A DNA stretch of 64,000 nt. It comes from Pseudoscleropodium purum. Its lineage: Eukaryota > Streptophyta > Bryopsida > Hypnales > Brachytheciaceae. How positions within the stretch are numbered: the first letter of the stretch is position 1; every line of letters starts with the position of its first letter. The stretch spans positions 8,620,501 through 8,684,500 of the forward strand of contig OZ017802.1 in the NCBI GenBank assembly GCA_963969395.1. The letters run 5' to 3'. The translations under genes were made by a program, and so were the position numbers. Positions 48,847 through 62,980 of this stretch are shown here, one piece after another. The notes beneath the pieces are model-generated. The model made no database searches, was not told the origin of the DNA, and saw only the letters and a list, made by a program, of their open reading frames with translations.

Positions 48847-50500
48847 CTCAATATATGAGCCAAAATTTTAAGTTGTTAGAAGCAGGTCCAATGCATGCTT
48901 TATATGGGAGTTCAAAATGGAGTGAGCAATTATTTTGGTGTTCTAGTGAATGTCGACAATCTTTCGGGGAGATGACTATACAATTCTCCTTAAAAGTATC
49001 TCAAACGGTATAACAATCATGACAAGATTCTATCTCAAAGTACATACTTCTACTCCAATATACTTCTCCAAGCTTTAGGCCTACTTGTAGGAAAAGAAGA
49101 CTTGACCATATATGGTAAATCGTCAACAACAAGGCTTTAAGCTTACTTAAATTCTTCATCTGATGATTCTTCAAGACCTTGCACCAACACTTGCTGCAAT
49201 TCTCAACACCATTCCTTCATCACGACAAGGTTACAACTTGAGTCCTCTTCCACCCTCTACAATATTGAGTTTAGGTGACTATACCTAGTCTCAACCCTTT
49301 AAATTAGCCTTCTTTTATTATCAAGAGTCATAAATGATTATTTTTCATTAGTCTTTTGGTAAAAATATATTTTTTCTAAATTTTCTATAAATAACATATT
49401 TCAAGTTGAATTATAATAGGTACTCATTAGTGTTCCCATACATTTCTTAAAATGGTTCTTCAAAAACTAGGTTTCTAAGGGATGAGAGCCCATCACTATC
49501 TTAAAAGATAAATGAACTTTGCTTAGTAGAGTTGATTTATAAACATGTTGGATTCGGAATCAAAAGGGAAGGCTCAAGAATGGTGAAGAAGGAGGGATGG
49601 GTTGTTCTACCTTAGATTTGGCACTAAAGTTTAATTTGGAGTTTTGCATTAACCAATTATTATAGTAGCAATATTGGTCAATAATATAAGGCTACAATTG
49701 AAGACATCTTTAATAAATTTGGATGTAAGTTGATGCTTTATATGACCAAAAGGGACTTGATAGCTATTGATGGATAGTGGTAGTAGCTTTATTTTGATTT
49801 TTTAAGCTATTTTTCATTGAATTATATTTGTAGACATACATCATTTTTGTGTATAGAGACAATTTTAAGTCTTCAAAATGTAGGCCATATTCATCATTTA
49901 TAAAGGAGAGAAATACATTTGTCTTATAAAGATAATTGGTATATTTTTAGATACAGAGATGTATTAAATGTTGTACACCAAGCATTTTAGACAAATAACA
50001 TGCACTTTTAAAGAAAACAACAATTAGAGCTCTATGTTCAAATTTGACTTTTAGTTATTATTATTTTTTCTATATTTTCTAAATTTAATTAGTCTTATAG
50101 AAGATACCTTCACCAATAGTGGGGTCTTCTAAATTTAGATAATTTCTTAGAATAAAATTAATTATCTTTAAAATATGAAAATATGAATATGTGTGATTGA
50201 TAAAATTTATACTTTAGGATTGGGCAAATCTCTACTAATTTATAGATGGTCAAAAGTTGTTACCTTTTTTAAAGTAATTCATTTTTTTAGTTTATCACTT
50301 GATACTTAGTGGATAGAAGATAGAAAAAATTAATAAATGAATTGAAGATGTTTAAAAAGGGTCTCAACTGACTAAAGCTATTGTATTGAGATTTTTAGTT
50401 TTTTATTTATTTTAAATTCACTTATTAGATCTCTTGGGCAAGTAGGGTCTATTAACAAATGCATCTTCAAATCAATTGAAATTAGAACCTTAAACTATAA

Positions 50501-50560
50501 TTAACCTCTAAAGTTCCATGCAAACCAAAACAATTTTTGAGAAATTTGAGCATTTAAAAT
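50501..50560 (+). mobile_element. TTAACCCCTAAAG-family left-terminal fragment
   Basis: TTAACCTCTAAAGTTCCATG matches the left end of copies R1 and R6. Similarity fades within about 60 bases. Confidence 0.4.
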
Positions 50561-51040
50561 TAAATATTAAATATTGTTTTTTCTTCTTCATTTTTTTGAT
50601 GAAAGTAGAGAAACAAATAAATTTATAGGATAACTAGTTTTTGTGAAGATCCAACGGTTGGAAAATAGGGGAATTTTTGGAGGGGTACCTTAGGTCGGAG
50701 GAGGGCATTGTCATTTTGCTTTAAAATTTTGCATACTCCTTCCTAACTTAAAGCCTTCTACAAATATGAAGTCCCTAAATCTTCATTGCAAAGAAATTTT
50801 GAGCTTAGGCCTTAAAAGCTTGACAAAGTCACATTGTCAAAATTTCACACAATCTTGAAAAAAACATTTTGCTTCACTTTGCAAGCTTTGTTCTCACACA
50901 TACATTGTTCACATTCCCTAATTTATTTGTGACCCTAATACCAATAAAGAATAAGATCCCATGGTTATAAATTCTAAAAATGAAATGAAATTTGATTTTT
51001 CCATATTAGGAGATTGTAGACTGAGAAAAATTTGCGCCAT

Positions 51041-52850
51041 AGAGTGCTCCTCCCTTACTAACTTATTGGTCCATCATGGAAACTAGCTCTGACTCTTATT
51101 AAGTTACCTCCAATCTAACTTAACCAAACCCCATGACTTCTCCACTATAAATTCTGCCCTGTTTTGGTTCATTAAATTTATTTTTCTTGAAACTGTTTTG
51201 GTTCGTTTTGCTTCCGCAGTTTTTTTTGGTTTTTTTTCTTGAAATATTTCCACAGTTTTTAGGTGTTTGTAGTTGACTGCTCTCTCTACTTCAAAAGAAA
51301 AAGAAAGTGGTCCTCATTTGAGCCGTGCTTCCCTACTAGTAAATTCCATTTTTCAAGTCTCCACCAGCATGGCCCCTGAGATGTGTCCAGATTTTAGCAA
51401 CTATGGTGACTTTGGCATTATTGTGTTAGGGCTCGGCTTGGAGGTAACCACCCCTAATCATGGGCATTGGTGGTAGTTGATTTTTGATAAACCCCTGGTT
51501 TGGCCCATGGATTAGCTTAGAACAGACCCCACTAAGAACTAATTATATAAACCACCCTCTTCCTTCCATGTGCCCCTCGATTTCCTCCACTGGCTCCCAT
51601 TGATTTAAACATAAACCAAATGCAGCAGAACTTTGGAACTTCAGTCGAGTGCCTGAGTTCAGTTCTTCCTCCCCCTTTATTCTTAGAATTTTTTTCTGTT
51701 TTTTTAGCACATGGACATTGGATAATTTCCATTGCAAGGGGAGCTATACAAAGAACCAGAGGATAAAGGTAACTTTGCCTATGACAGCCCAAATGGGAGC
51801 GAGCCCATCACAGACAAAACTGTATTTATGGTATAAATTCTGGTTCTTAAAATGTGCATCACTAGAATTTTCGCTTGTGACGGGTTGGTTGGCATTTGGA
51901 TTGTCGTAGGCTGGTTTACCTTATTCTTAGAATTTCAGCAAACAAATAATAAAAAGGGTTCAGTTCTGAGCATGCTGTGGTGTAGCACCTGGTTCCTTGG
52001 TCACTCTTTCTTTGTACTGTACAGGACAGAGATTCTTTTAGGACTCTATGTCTCTGCTGTTGTATAGTGTTTTTTGGGGCTACAGGGGATTAGGGGAATT
52101 AATTCCAATTTCCCAATTTTTGCAGTTCCCCAGTAGCAAAAAGAAAAAAGGGAAAAGAAAAAAGAAAAGGAGGAAAAATGTACTGCTTGTACAGTAGTAT
52201 TGAGATATGTAGGTCATCTGCCATCCCTACCCAAAGCTTGCTCTTCCCCTGTTTTCCTGCCAGTTGCCCATGGAATATGGATATTGGGGCGATAGATTTC
52301 AGGAATGAACAGTCGCTGGAAATGGGAGCATTCAGTTGCCCAACAGGAAAAAAGGGGAAGCCCTAGATTCCCCTATTACTAATTTTGAAAAAAGGGTTCA
52401 TCAGCTTTGGGAATATTGTATAAGAAATGGCGGAGGAGGGGAAACGGAGAACAGGGCATTGGAAAGGGGGACAGGGAGAGGAGATGGGGGTGCACAACAA
52501 GGGTGGGCTGGGATTTGGTGGGGACCCTGGCTTGGGGGAGCCGTGAGAACTGAAGGGGGCCCTGGGTCTCAAAAAAGTTCAAAAAAGTTCAGTGGCTGAG
52601 CCGGGTGGGGTGGGGAGGCAAGTTCAAATTTCACGTACTATAACGTAAGTTATTAAGTGCATGAAAAAGAAATGAAATGACGGACTTCCATGCACTGAAC
52701 TGAACTGAAAGCGATGATTTTCAATTTTCTAGAAGACTAGAAGAATATTCTCAAAACAAAACGGATGGAGGAGGAGGAGAAGAAGAACTTCAGTTCAGTT
52801 GGGGTCCAAGGTCAACATGAATGAATCAGTTTGGACTTTGAAGGTGTAGT
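51041..52850. other. Less AT-rich patch without a recognised gene
   Basis: Contains ORFs of 60-87 codons with no domain, purine-rich tracts (52140-52180, 52430-52500) and no repeat I can name. Confidence 0.45.
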
Positions 52851-53752
52851 TTGACACTCAAGTCTCTTGAATTTGACCCTGGTTTCAATGATGTTTGGGA
52901 ACATCCTACCATATACACTTGTGTCACTATCATTCCCTACAACACACTTGTCGAAGAGCATCTTCACCGTTGCACTTCAAGTAAGTAAGGTAAACTACCC
53001 CATTCCAGACCAAATGGAAATAAGCCCATTATGGGCTGAATTCTATTAGTGGTGTACATTTTAGAACTTGAATGTATACCATTAACATAACTTAGTTGAG
53101 AATGGGCTCATTCACATTTGATCTTGAATGGGGGTAGTTTTACCTTATGGCTTGTCAAAGCTCTTTTGGGGAGCTTTTCAATTTTGGAAAGCTTGGGTGG
53201 GTGGCCAAAGAGTTAAAAATCACCACTATGGTGCTCTAAATTTGCTCTTTAAAATTGCCAATTGAATTGAAGTCATTATATACTTTTGCATCTAACATTC
53301 ACTTCTCCTTTGTTCATAAATAGATGTATATTGATTAGTTTTCTATTTTGCATGTATAGCTAGAAATAGACTCAATTTTAGAATATAGACCAAAATAAGA
53401 ATTATTCTTTGGAGGTCTTTATTTGCTAATTTCGATTCTCTACAGCTTCAAATTTGCACCTCTATTGATGGAATTTTAGTTTTTCATCATTCAATGTTAA
53501 TATTTCTTACTCTATAACTTGAATAATTGATCTGATTGAAGAATTAGATTTCAAGGCATGGTAGAAATTAATCTGATAGGATAAAAATCATTCCATTGAG
53601 TTATCATTAGTATACATTTTTTAAAAGTGGTATGAAAAATATAAAATATAATAGGACTTTGGAGGAATTCCTAGAAGGGACTTTAAACCACTGGATGAAG
53701 ATCAATGTTCACAGTTAGATTTTTTATAATTCAAGATTCAATTGATATATAT

Positions 53753-54691
53753 TTAACCTCTAAAGTTTCATAACTATATTTTTATTGAAAACTCTCAAAC
53801 ACTGCCATTTTTTGTACAAGTACCAAATTTTAGAAGAAAAAACTTTTTTGACACGTTTTACCAAAGGCTCTTGTAGTATGCTAAATTGAAAACATGTGGT
53901 AAATATCTCAGAATTTTCCACCATGTGGATTGCAAGATATAAGCATTCAAATTCACTAAAATCATTTTTTCAGCCCTATGGAAAATAGGGCAATTGTATA
54001 GTTTCATAGGCTCACCTTTCTATAAAAAAATGTCCAAAATGGTGGTACTTCTTTGGATTCTTTTTCCTAGATAAGTTGGCCACATGCTTGAAAAATTTTA
54101 GATTGTTTGGAATTGTATAATATATAAGGAAAAATATAGTAAGTATACAATAGTAGAGAACAATTCAAAATACAAAATCATTAAGAATCTAATTAAGGAA
54201 TAAAAAAATGCCAATCCCAATGGTTGCAATGTTGTAAAAAAAATTTACATCCGATGATTTTATTTTATTTCCAAAATATTGAAAATTGAGTAAGATAAAG
54301 GACTTCAAAGTTTATTTTAGAATATATAATCCATAATTGCCCACAAACAAAAAATCCTTGTAACTTTTGATTCATTGATCAAAATGGAATGATTCAAAGC
54401 TTTCCACATGTATATAACTCTAGAAAACCAATTAAAAAATTTTGTTTAAAAAAATGATTTTTTTTATCCTACCCATATTGCCCATTTATGAAGAAAAAAA
54501 TAGTAACATATTAGGCCATAAATTTTAACTCATATTTCCAAATATCATGAAATTTAGAGCATATGAAAGATATTCCTTGTCCCCACTTTTTGTTAAAATT
54601 TGGGCCCAAAATTGGAAATCTCCAATCACATGTACTTGCCTAAAATTGCTATTTAGCCCCCCAAAACGCATGCTAGTAATTTAAGGGTTAA
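53753..54691 (+). mobile_element. TTAACCCCTAAAG-family element, full copy R6
   Basis: Runs from TTAACCTCTAAAGTTTCATA to ATTTAAGGGTTAA, 939 bases, with both termini recognisable but mutated, which suggests an older copy than R5 or R7. No coding capacity. Confidence 0.75.
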
Positions 54692-57492
54692 GCAAAACAT
54701 TTTTTCAAGAGTTTCAATCTATTTAGATGTTAATATACTCCAAAATGATATAGTTCCAATTATGCTTTTGTATTATTTGGTACCATTGTAATAAAATTAT
54801 TTTCTTGTATATACATATTAATTTACTTAAAAACAATAAAAGAATGTTCAAAATATTTTCAAGTATCCAATTGGATATATTACAAACGAATTACAATTTA
54901 ATTAATAGTAAAAATTTCAAACCTACAAACTTGATGGTGATGGTGAATTGTCTAGAGATGATCATTAATATATTTCTAGATTGGAAGGCTTTTATCTATG
55001 TTCATCACCAAAGTTGTTTGAACTAGTACATGTGATATTAGAATATATAAAGACCACAATTGATATTTGTTTGTGTCAAGTTTCCTTAATGTAAAGCTTT
55101 TTGTAGTCAAAGCTTATTTCAATGCCAACCAACTATCCTATCTCATAAAACATATATACTTTAATTCCTCTAACTTAATTTTTTATTTATTTACAAGGCA
55201 AAACTTGATCCATTCAATTCTATTTAGAATTATCAAACAAAAAGAAATTGACAGTGTAAAGTTTTTAGTTGGATTTCATTTTGTCATTTTTGGATATATT
55301 TTAGGTGGGTTTTGTTGGCTAGTTGGGAACCCACTTTTTGTTTTGTTGTTCAAATTGGAGATTTAATGTGTTATTTTACTATTTGTGGTGTATTTTTTGC
55401 TTGTGTAATGCTAAGTCGGTGAGTTCCCAATCAATCTAATTGGGATTCTTAGTAGTCCAAAGTGGAGTTCTAATAGATAGTTTGTATGTTTCAAATGGCT
55501 TGTGAGTGCCTATTAGTTTGGGAAGTTCTATTTGATTTGCATCTACTTTGTGAAAGGAAAGTGGCAATCCCCCAAGTAGTTGTGTAATTTCTTTGTTTTT
55601 TTGTGTTATGTGATGTGTATTAGTGTGTGAGAACAAATGTGTAGAATTTGGAAGGATGGAAACACTAGTTGGTAGAAGTATCATGTGATGACAAACTTTT
55701 GATCAAATGAATGAAGAAATTTGAATATGGTGATTTGTTCATCAAATGAATTCAATTAAATACGATGATATGTTTAGCCTAATTGATCCTTTTGTGATGT
55801 ATATGGATGCTTGTGGTTGTGAAATTGATTGAAGCAATGAGAGAATGAGCTATAAATCCAAATTATTATTTTTTATGAAAATAAGGAATTGCAATTGCTG
55901 AAGTCCAATTTGTGTGTGCAGTGTCGTTGTAGTATGAATGATGATTTCTAAGTTGGAATGTTGAGAATTGATTGAATGTTTTTGCCAAGAGCAAAGGTAA
56001 GTGAAAAATTGTATGGTTAATCTTTGTGCCATATGAGTGAATTTTGATTAAGAGAATGAATAATTTCAAATTAAGAAATATTGTTTAGTGCTAGCAAGGG
56101 TTTGAATGTTTGAAAGAATGATTTGTAGTTAATTTATGAGAGAAATGTGTCATTGATTTACATTACTTCAAGTTGGGAATGTTTAGCCTGAATGTTGTTT
56201 AATAAATAATTCCCAATTGGTTTAGTTTATGAGTGAATATCAATTATTTAATCGTTGAGCTTACTTGAGTATTTTCAAATGAGAGATTGTATATTTTTAA
56301 GTTGTAATACCTAGTTAAGGAATGAATCTATTAGCATAGAAATTTCCTACTCGATCGCCTCCCTTGAAACAAACTTATTATACCAAATGGATAATTTATG
56401 AATAGGTCTTATTCTTGTTCAATAGATAGTGTTATCATTGGAAACACATTACAAAATTGCATTAAATTAACCCCTCAATTTTTTGCATTTGGACATTGGA
56501 CTACCAAAACATCCCAAATTTATTCCTTTACATTGCAAAATAAATACCCAATTCGAAATTTTTTGTTGCTTCAACAAATTTGTAAAATTTTTAGGAGTCA
56601 ACAATAAATTTTGGAGTGGCAACTATATTCTTTTCTTTTCTAATGGAGATATTTACATTTTTTTTCAATCAATCAATCAATGTAATTTTATAGATTTTAT
56701 TGTGTTAAATTTATGTCATGCTTCCCATGGTAATATTCTCAAGGAACAATTTATATGTAGGGATATTTTGTTGATTGGAAATATTAAAAATAAATTGGAA
56801 TATTTTTCAAAATATTTTTTATTTAAAAAATATCTATGAATGATCCAGCCTAAATTTCAAGGCAACGCTTTACCATCGCATTTAAACTAATATACATAAG
56901 CTTAGATGAATAAATGGTATTTCATCCATAGTTTTGGGTATAAATAGTTACATTTTTCCAGTGAAGATTGGAATTTACTCTACCTTAATAAAATAAATAA
57001 AATCCTTACTCATAGGTTTGATTTCCAACTGAATAAAAAAGGTTGGTTTATAGTTTCGAGGAACACAATGGATATGCTATAAAAAAAATTTAATATCAAT
57101 ATTCAATGCTCATTGGTATAAAACCCTAATATAATTTCTTCCCTTGTATTTGAGCACAAGTTTACAAATGATTTTAATAACATTTAGTGACAATTTTATA
57201 AGAAAATCAGTGAAAAAACAAAAAAATTGAAATATTATTTTTTACACTTATTCTGGTTTAAACCTCTTTATTTAGTAAATAGAACATTCTGTAATAGAAT
57301 AATTAATTAATTAATTAACACTATTTTAAAGTACATGACTAGACTTGGATTGATTTGATTTTGACTTTACTAGGAAAAATGGTATCAAAATAACACACCT
57401 CTCCAAAGAATTTTTTATTCATTTTGTGAAAAAAATTTACCATATAGATCTTTTACATGTAGGAATTAGATTTATAAACTACAATTGATAGA

Positions 57493-57748
57493 GATCCTAA
57501 TGTTTAATCTCTGAGGGTTCATGACTATGTTTTGTCATAAACCACTTCAAAACTACCATTTCAAGAGATCCTAATGTTTGTTCAATGCAATTATCTTCCC
57601 ATTAGAATTGACATGTTTCAGTATCATTTTAGAAGTTTCATACAAGTTGAATATGCATTTTTTTTCTTTCGTAGCTCTTTGCACCCAAAAAATGGCAATT
57701 TTGGGTTTTTTTTTTTATAAAGTATAGTCACAATCTTTAGGGGTTAAA
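57493..57748. mobile_element. Foldback made of two left ends of the TTAACCCCTAAAG family
   Basis: The left part (GGGTTCATGACTATGTTTTG, then AAAACTACCATTT) is the family left end in plus orientation. The right part (AAATGGCAATTTT to AGTATAGTCACAATCTTTAGGGGTTAA) is the same left end in minus orientation. The right ends are absent. Confidence 0.4.
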
Positions 57749-58080
57749 TTGTTGATAGTTTTGAAATGGATTTGAATTGAAATATGTCAATCCTAATATT
57801 GAGATTGTTGTAGCAAGTAATTCACATTCTATGACTTGTTTTGTTTTGTGTTGGAAAATTGTAAAAATTGAGTTTGGAAACAATTTGTTTACATAGTCTT
57901 TTTTGAGGAAGATGCCACGACTCTCCTCCAAACAAGACTCTTTATAAATCTTACATCACTATTTTTATGAAACCAATAAAAGTTTTCCATGTAGACATAA
58001 ATAATCACTACTAGAAGAAAAATTGGAAATTGAAAATGAATTAAATTTTTTTTTTGCATATTTCAAAACGTGCACAATTG

Positions 58081-58731
58081 ATGAATTCACATCCCTCGCA
58101 CTAGTGCTATGAGGACAATCAGTGTACCTCGAGCCACCCGACTCATGAAGAATGCATTAACAAAGCTAGGTGGATGTGCGACTAAGTGTCGGGCATTTCG
58201 TTGCACAAATCGTTGGGAGTTGAAGTCTCCACCGCAAGACACGGCCCTCGCCAGCCCTGCCCAGCTCAATGATTTCATGCAGCTGGCTCCCCTTGTCCTC
58301 GCCCTCGCCCTCGCCCTCACCGAGGGTATGAAGCACGTGTAGTAATACGGTGAGCGGGGAGGTGTCTTCAAGTCAACTTCGATACGCTCCTTGGAACTCT
58401 CCCCCCTCCCCTTCCCTTTCTCCCTCCACCAGCATAGCCTTTACGTTGCTTGAGTGGACAATGGCGTTCAGATCTACGACAAGCTCTTGGGGTATCATAT
58501 CATACCGTAGTTAAAGTGTAACATAGTGTGAAATCCATCGTTAAACTTAACCTTAGTTTGTGACAAGTTCTGCAGCAATAGACCAACTGCAACACATAGT
58601 AAGCCCTGTACAAGTTCAAGCATACGCCATGACTAACTGATGCATCAAGCCCAAAGGATTTTTGAGAACAGTTCCATTTGAATAATAAAAGCAATGCGTT
58701 AATAGGTTGGAGTCCCTTAAGCTAGCTAGCT

Positions 58732-58763
<32 letters not shown>

Positions 58764-59900
58764 GATTGATATTCCTCTAGAGTGCAATGATGGTGGTGCA
58801 TCATGGTCATGGCCAGTAGTGGAGGCTACCTTAATTGAATGGAATGGATGTATGGGTCCACGCAGACAGATGGATGGAGGTCTGGGGATAAGAAGAAGAA
58901 GAAGACGACCGTGGTCTTCTTCAACTTCAAGTTGGGTAACATAGTAATGAAGGGGAAGGGAAAAAAAAAAGCAGCTAGGCAGGTCAGTCATTGAGACGGA
59001 GCAGGAAGTGGAAAACCCCCAACAAAAACAACAATAAATTTACAAAAAACAGGTTGGGATAAGAGGCAGGACGGTGGCCTTCTTCAAGTTGGGTAATGAA
59101 GGGGGGGAAAAGCAGTGAGGCAGGGCAGTCATTGAGATGGAGCAGAAAGGGAAAAATTAATAAATTAATAAATTAATTCACAAAACAGAGGAGAGGAGGA
59201 ACGGTGAATGTTGGTTGATTCTTCATTGTTATTGGGTTTTTTGGGGGGGAACACATGGACAACTCCTGTTGATGGTTAAAATTCTTCATGGAGTGGGGAA
59301 GCTGGAAGGAAAACTGTGAAAGGCAGGCCGGGTGGGCGGGTACGTGATTTTCTTTCGTCCTTGAGGGGGGTGTCTTTTAATGTGTGCATTGGAAAAGAAG
59401 GAGCTTTTGTTGGTAAGGTACTGAAAGAGAGGCTCTGCCAGGGGGCAGTGGTTGGGGTGAATGGGACTGAGAGGCTTTTTCCCTTGGAAAAGAGGGACTT
59501 GGAAAAGAGGTCCTGTCCTGTCCTGTCCAGGGCAGGGAAGGCCAGGGTGCAGACGCTGCAGACGCTGCTGCAGGCGTTCTTACAAGTGGACTGCAAAATC
59601 AAAAAATCACGCACTCATGACACTCCACCCGCCTCTCGCCTGCCACAGCTGGAGTGGCTCGAACTTCAGGAACTTCAGTTTAACTTACGGAGGACGGACG
59701 GGGTGACAACGCATGGCTTTCTTTTCACCCTCCCTGCAGAACTGAAGGAAAAGGAAGGCCGTGTCATTCCTCGGTCTGTCTTATCTTGTGCCAAGGGCTT
59801 TTACATCTCAGCCCAATGTTTTTCACTTCTTATCTTCCTTCATTTATAAGGGGCAGGGGGGGAAGCAAGGACGGACAGAGAGATGAATGGAGGGAGGAAT
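58081..59900. other. Balanced-composition patch with simple repeats and no recognised gene
   Basis: Holds a CTCGCC repeat near 58290-58318, the (GGCA)n run at 58733-58761, two similar purine-rich stretches (58865-58995 and 59050-59150, both with CTTCTTCAA..GTTGGGTAA), and a 177-codon ORF at 59316-59849 without a known domain. The ORF is the longest here but I cannot show it is a gene. Confidence 0.4.
58733..58761. repeat. (GGCA)n microsatellite
   Basis: About seven tandem GGCA units following CTAGCTAGCTAG. Confidence 0.95.
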
Positions 59901-60491
59901 TTTTTTAAAACAAATTTAAAAGACTACATGTACCATCCATGGTTGTCAGTTTGAGTGAGTGGGATGGGCACTGGAGTGACGAAATATTTCTTTTTCAGAA
60001 TGCCACATAAGATTTTACATAGTAGTACTTGGGACCATCAATAATGGACAACGTTTTTAGTATTTAGAAATGGAGGTACTATTGATTTGCATCGATCACA
60101 TATGGAAATTAAACAATAGTCAACAATAGTATCTTTGAAGAAGAACTCATTTACACATTACTTCCATAAGACAAGTTGCTTCATTAGTAATTGGTCGTGG
60201 TATTAATGGGCTTTGATGTTCGGAAAAGGCTTATGCATTACCTTAAACATTCAAAAATCAACATTAGTTGTCTCTTTTATGTAAACTTAAGATTAAAAAA
60301 TTGGAATTTTGTCATCCATCATTATTTTAGAGTATGTTGTGTACAAAAGGTTCAATTTTTTTCTTTTTTGTATCGTTCTTTTTTGTCTATTCAGGCCATG
60401 TTGTTGTTTTCCTTAAATTGTTGTTTCTTTTAGGAGTTGGCCTAGTGAAGGGACCTTTGTGTTTGTACTCATTCTCTTCTTAAGTCCCATT

Positions 60492-61421
60492 TTAACCCCT
60501 AAAGTTCTTTGCCTAATGTTTTCACCAAAAACTCTCCAAAATTGTCATTTTTAGGACAAATACCCCCCCCAAAAAAATTAATTTTTTGGACACATCCAAC
60601 CATAGGATCTTGTAGTATGATAATTTGAAAAGATGTAGGGAAAATTTCAGAAATTTCCACCATATAGATTGCAAGATATTAGCGTTTCAATTAATAAAAA
60701 GTTTTTTTTTGGCCCTACAAAAAACCAAGCAGCTGCACTTCACAAGATCACATTTGTATGAAAAAATGTCCAAAATGGTTACAACTCTTTGAATTATTCT
60801 TCAAGGCAAGTTGGCTACATGCTTGAAAATTTTTAGATCATTTGAAATTGTTCAATATATAGGAAAAAATTAATAAGTAGAAAGAAATAGAGAATGAATC
60901 AAAATACTAAATTGTTAAGAATTTAATTATGAAATTGAAAAATGCCAATTCCAATGGTGTAATGTTGTAATAAATAATCTTCACCTAGTATTTTTATTTA
61001 TTTCCAAAAATATTTGAAATCGAGTTCAATAAAGAACTTCAAAGTTTATTTGGGAGTAGAGAATCGATAACTGCCCACAAACTAAAACACCTCATAACTT
61101 TTGATTCATTGATCAAAATGGAATGATTCAAAGCTTTATATGTATATATAAATCTAGAAAGATAATTTCCAATTTTTATTTTTGAAAAAAGTGATTTTTT
61201 CAGATCTGCCCGGACTGCCCAAATTGAGAAACAAACTACATATAAGGCCATAACTTTTGACTCATATTTCCAAATGTCTTGAAATTTGTGCACATGAAAG
61301 ATATTCCTTGTCCACACCTTTTGCTAAAATTTGGGCTAAAAATATGGAAATCTCCACTCACATGCACCTACCCCACAAAATTATATTGCCAAAAAATACA
61401 CCTTGGTCCTTCAGGGGTTAA
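60492..61421 (+). mobile_element. TTAACCCCTAAAG-family element, full copy R7
   Basis: Starts TTAACCCCTAAAGTTC and ends TTGGTCCTTCAGGGGTTAA, 930 bases. It is closely similar to copy R5 throughout. Its right TTAA also begins a second family terminus, TTAACCCCTAAAATTCCGTG, at 61418. Confidence 0.8.
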
Positions 61422-62733
61422 CCCCTAAAATTCCGTGACTATGTTTTTGCTTTAGAAAAAAACAAAATCTTGTTTGAACATTAGTACATCAATATATTTT
61501 AGGTTTCTAACTTATACTACCATATTATTAACTCATTTGAAATCACCTACAGGTAACCTCCTAAATAACATGCATAGAGTCAACTAATAGGTAAATTGTA
61601 TCCATACCTAGCCATGACATTGTGCATCTCTCGATCTTGCCCACCGAGAATTACAAGATTTTCAGTGAACTATACAAACATGTTTAGATTTTTGAAACTT
61701 TACTTATAGAATGCCCCTTCTTCTGTCTAAAATCTATCAAATCAAGTCATTAATTAAAATCTTGTCATCTAAAAGCATTAATATTTTGAGAAAAGTATAT
61801 ACCACATACGAGAACCTTCATTTAATGGCTATTAGGTAGTTTCTCTAAGCTAGAATGCTATACCACTAGGTGCACAATTGAAAAAAACAAAACAAAACAA
61901 CACAAATATGAGAATTTTCATAATTAGCATCTTGAAAACATTCTTGAACTATAAATAAAGATTTTCTACCAATTCAAAATAACACTTGTGCAAGTACATA
62001 GACACGCACTTGCAAATTAAGAATAAAAACTTCATATCTAGGTTTGTTGAGGTGGTGATGAATGATCCCAACTATTGGCATCAATCATTCCAGATGACAT
62101 AAGAATTTTGCTATTCAATGTGAATATGTATAAGGTAATTTTTTCAATTGCAATTACTACATTATGATTGTCACTTGCAATGAGGAGAAACAATATAACA
62201 TGATAGATGAATACAACAAAGTGAATTAGTGAGATCTAAATCACAGCATGTCTCCATATACAATAAAAAGATGACTATAAATCTATCAAAAACAAAATTT
62301 TAATGTGCCCTAAGCATTAGAAATCGAGTCTTCTCTTGCACTAAAAGAATCAAAGGTTGCTTCAAGAAATAAGCTCATGCAAATGTAAAATCTTGGATCT
62401 CTATAGATGTGTACTTGAAAGGCACTTCCATATGTGTACATATAAGTAAATTGCACATTGTCAGTAGCAAATTATGCAACTACTATAAAACATACCCTTG
62501 TGAAAATAAAGCCAACATAATCAATAGATAGAAGAAAATTATGAAAAATAAATCGTTTCCTTAAAAAAATTGATTGTAATATTAAATACAAGGACCAATA
62601 ATTTCCAAAGTAGACAAAAGGCATTAGTTAACAAGTCCATTCTATGCATTGCAAGTATCTTAAAATGCTCTAGCAAAAAATATTTCACCACCAAATAGGT
62701 TTCAATTGGGATGAGCATGTATTGTAGACATCA

Positions 62734-62980
62734 ATAGTGCTAGTATGTGAGCCCAAGAATGTGAGCTTGTGAACATTTAGCCTACAATATAGGTACCTAT
62801 AATATAAATACTATACACTATAGAAGGTGTATGTACCATAAACAACTATAATTTAGGTATTTGTAATGTGTATATCATGTAATCATAAAATATTTCTATA
62901 GTATATATACCTATAATATAGGAGTGTAATACTCTAGGCTTATAGACTCACACTCATATGCTCACATAATAGCAACCCTT
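62734..62980. mobile_element. MITE-like foldback element flanked by a 12-bp direct repeat
   Basis: TTGTAGACATCA occurs at 62722-62733 and again at 62981-62992. Between them the ends form an imperfect inverted repeat (AGTGCTAGTATGTGAGC at the left, GCTCACATAATAGCAAC at the right). The inside is almost pure AT with repeated TACCTATAATATA words. It is about 247 bases long and non-coding. Confidence 0.55.

Larger units (their letters stand above)
48101..51040. other. AT-rich intergenic DNA
   Basis: No gene is supported. It holds the truncated family copy at 48517-48787, the (TA)n tract after it and a family terminus near 50501. Confidence 0.5.
52851..58080. other. AT-rich intergenic DNA
   Basis: No gene is supported. 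Contains family copy R6 and the foldback fragment at 57493-57748. ORFs at 55067-55366 and 56483-56839 are Phe/Ile/Asn-rich, as expected by chance in AT-rich DNA. Confidence 0.5.

Noticed and set aside
10641..61421. Coding transposon or retrotransposon
   Set aside because: No reverse transcriptase, integrase or transposase motif is seen in any ORF of useful length. The repeats are non-coding.
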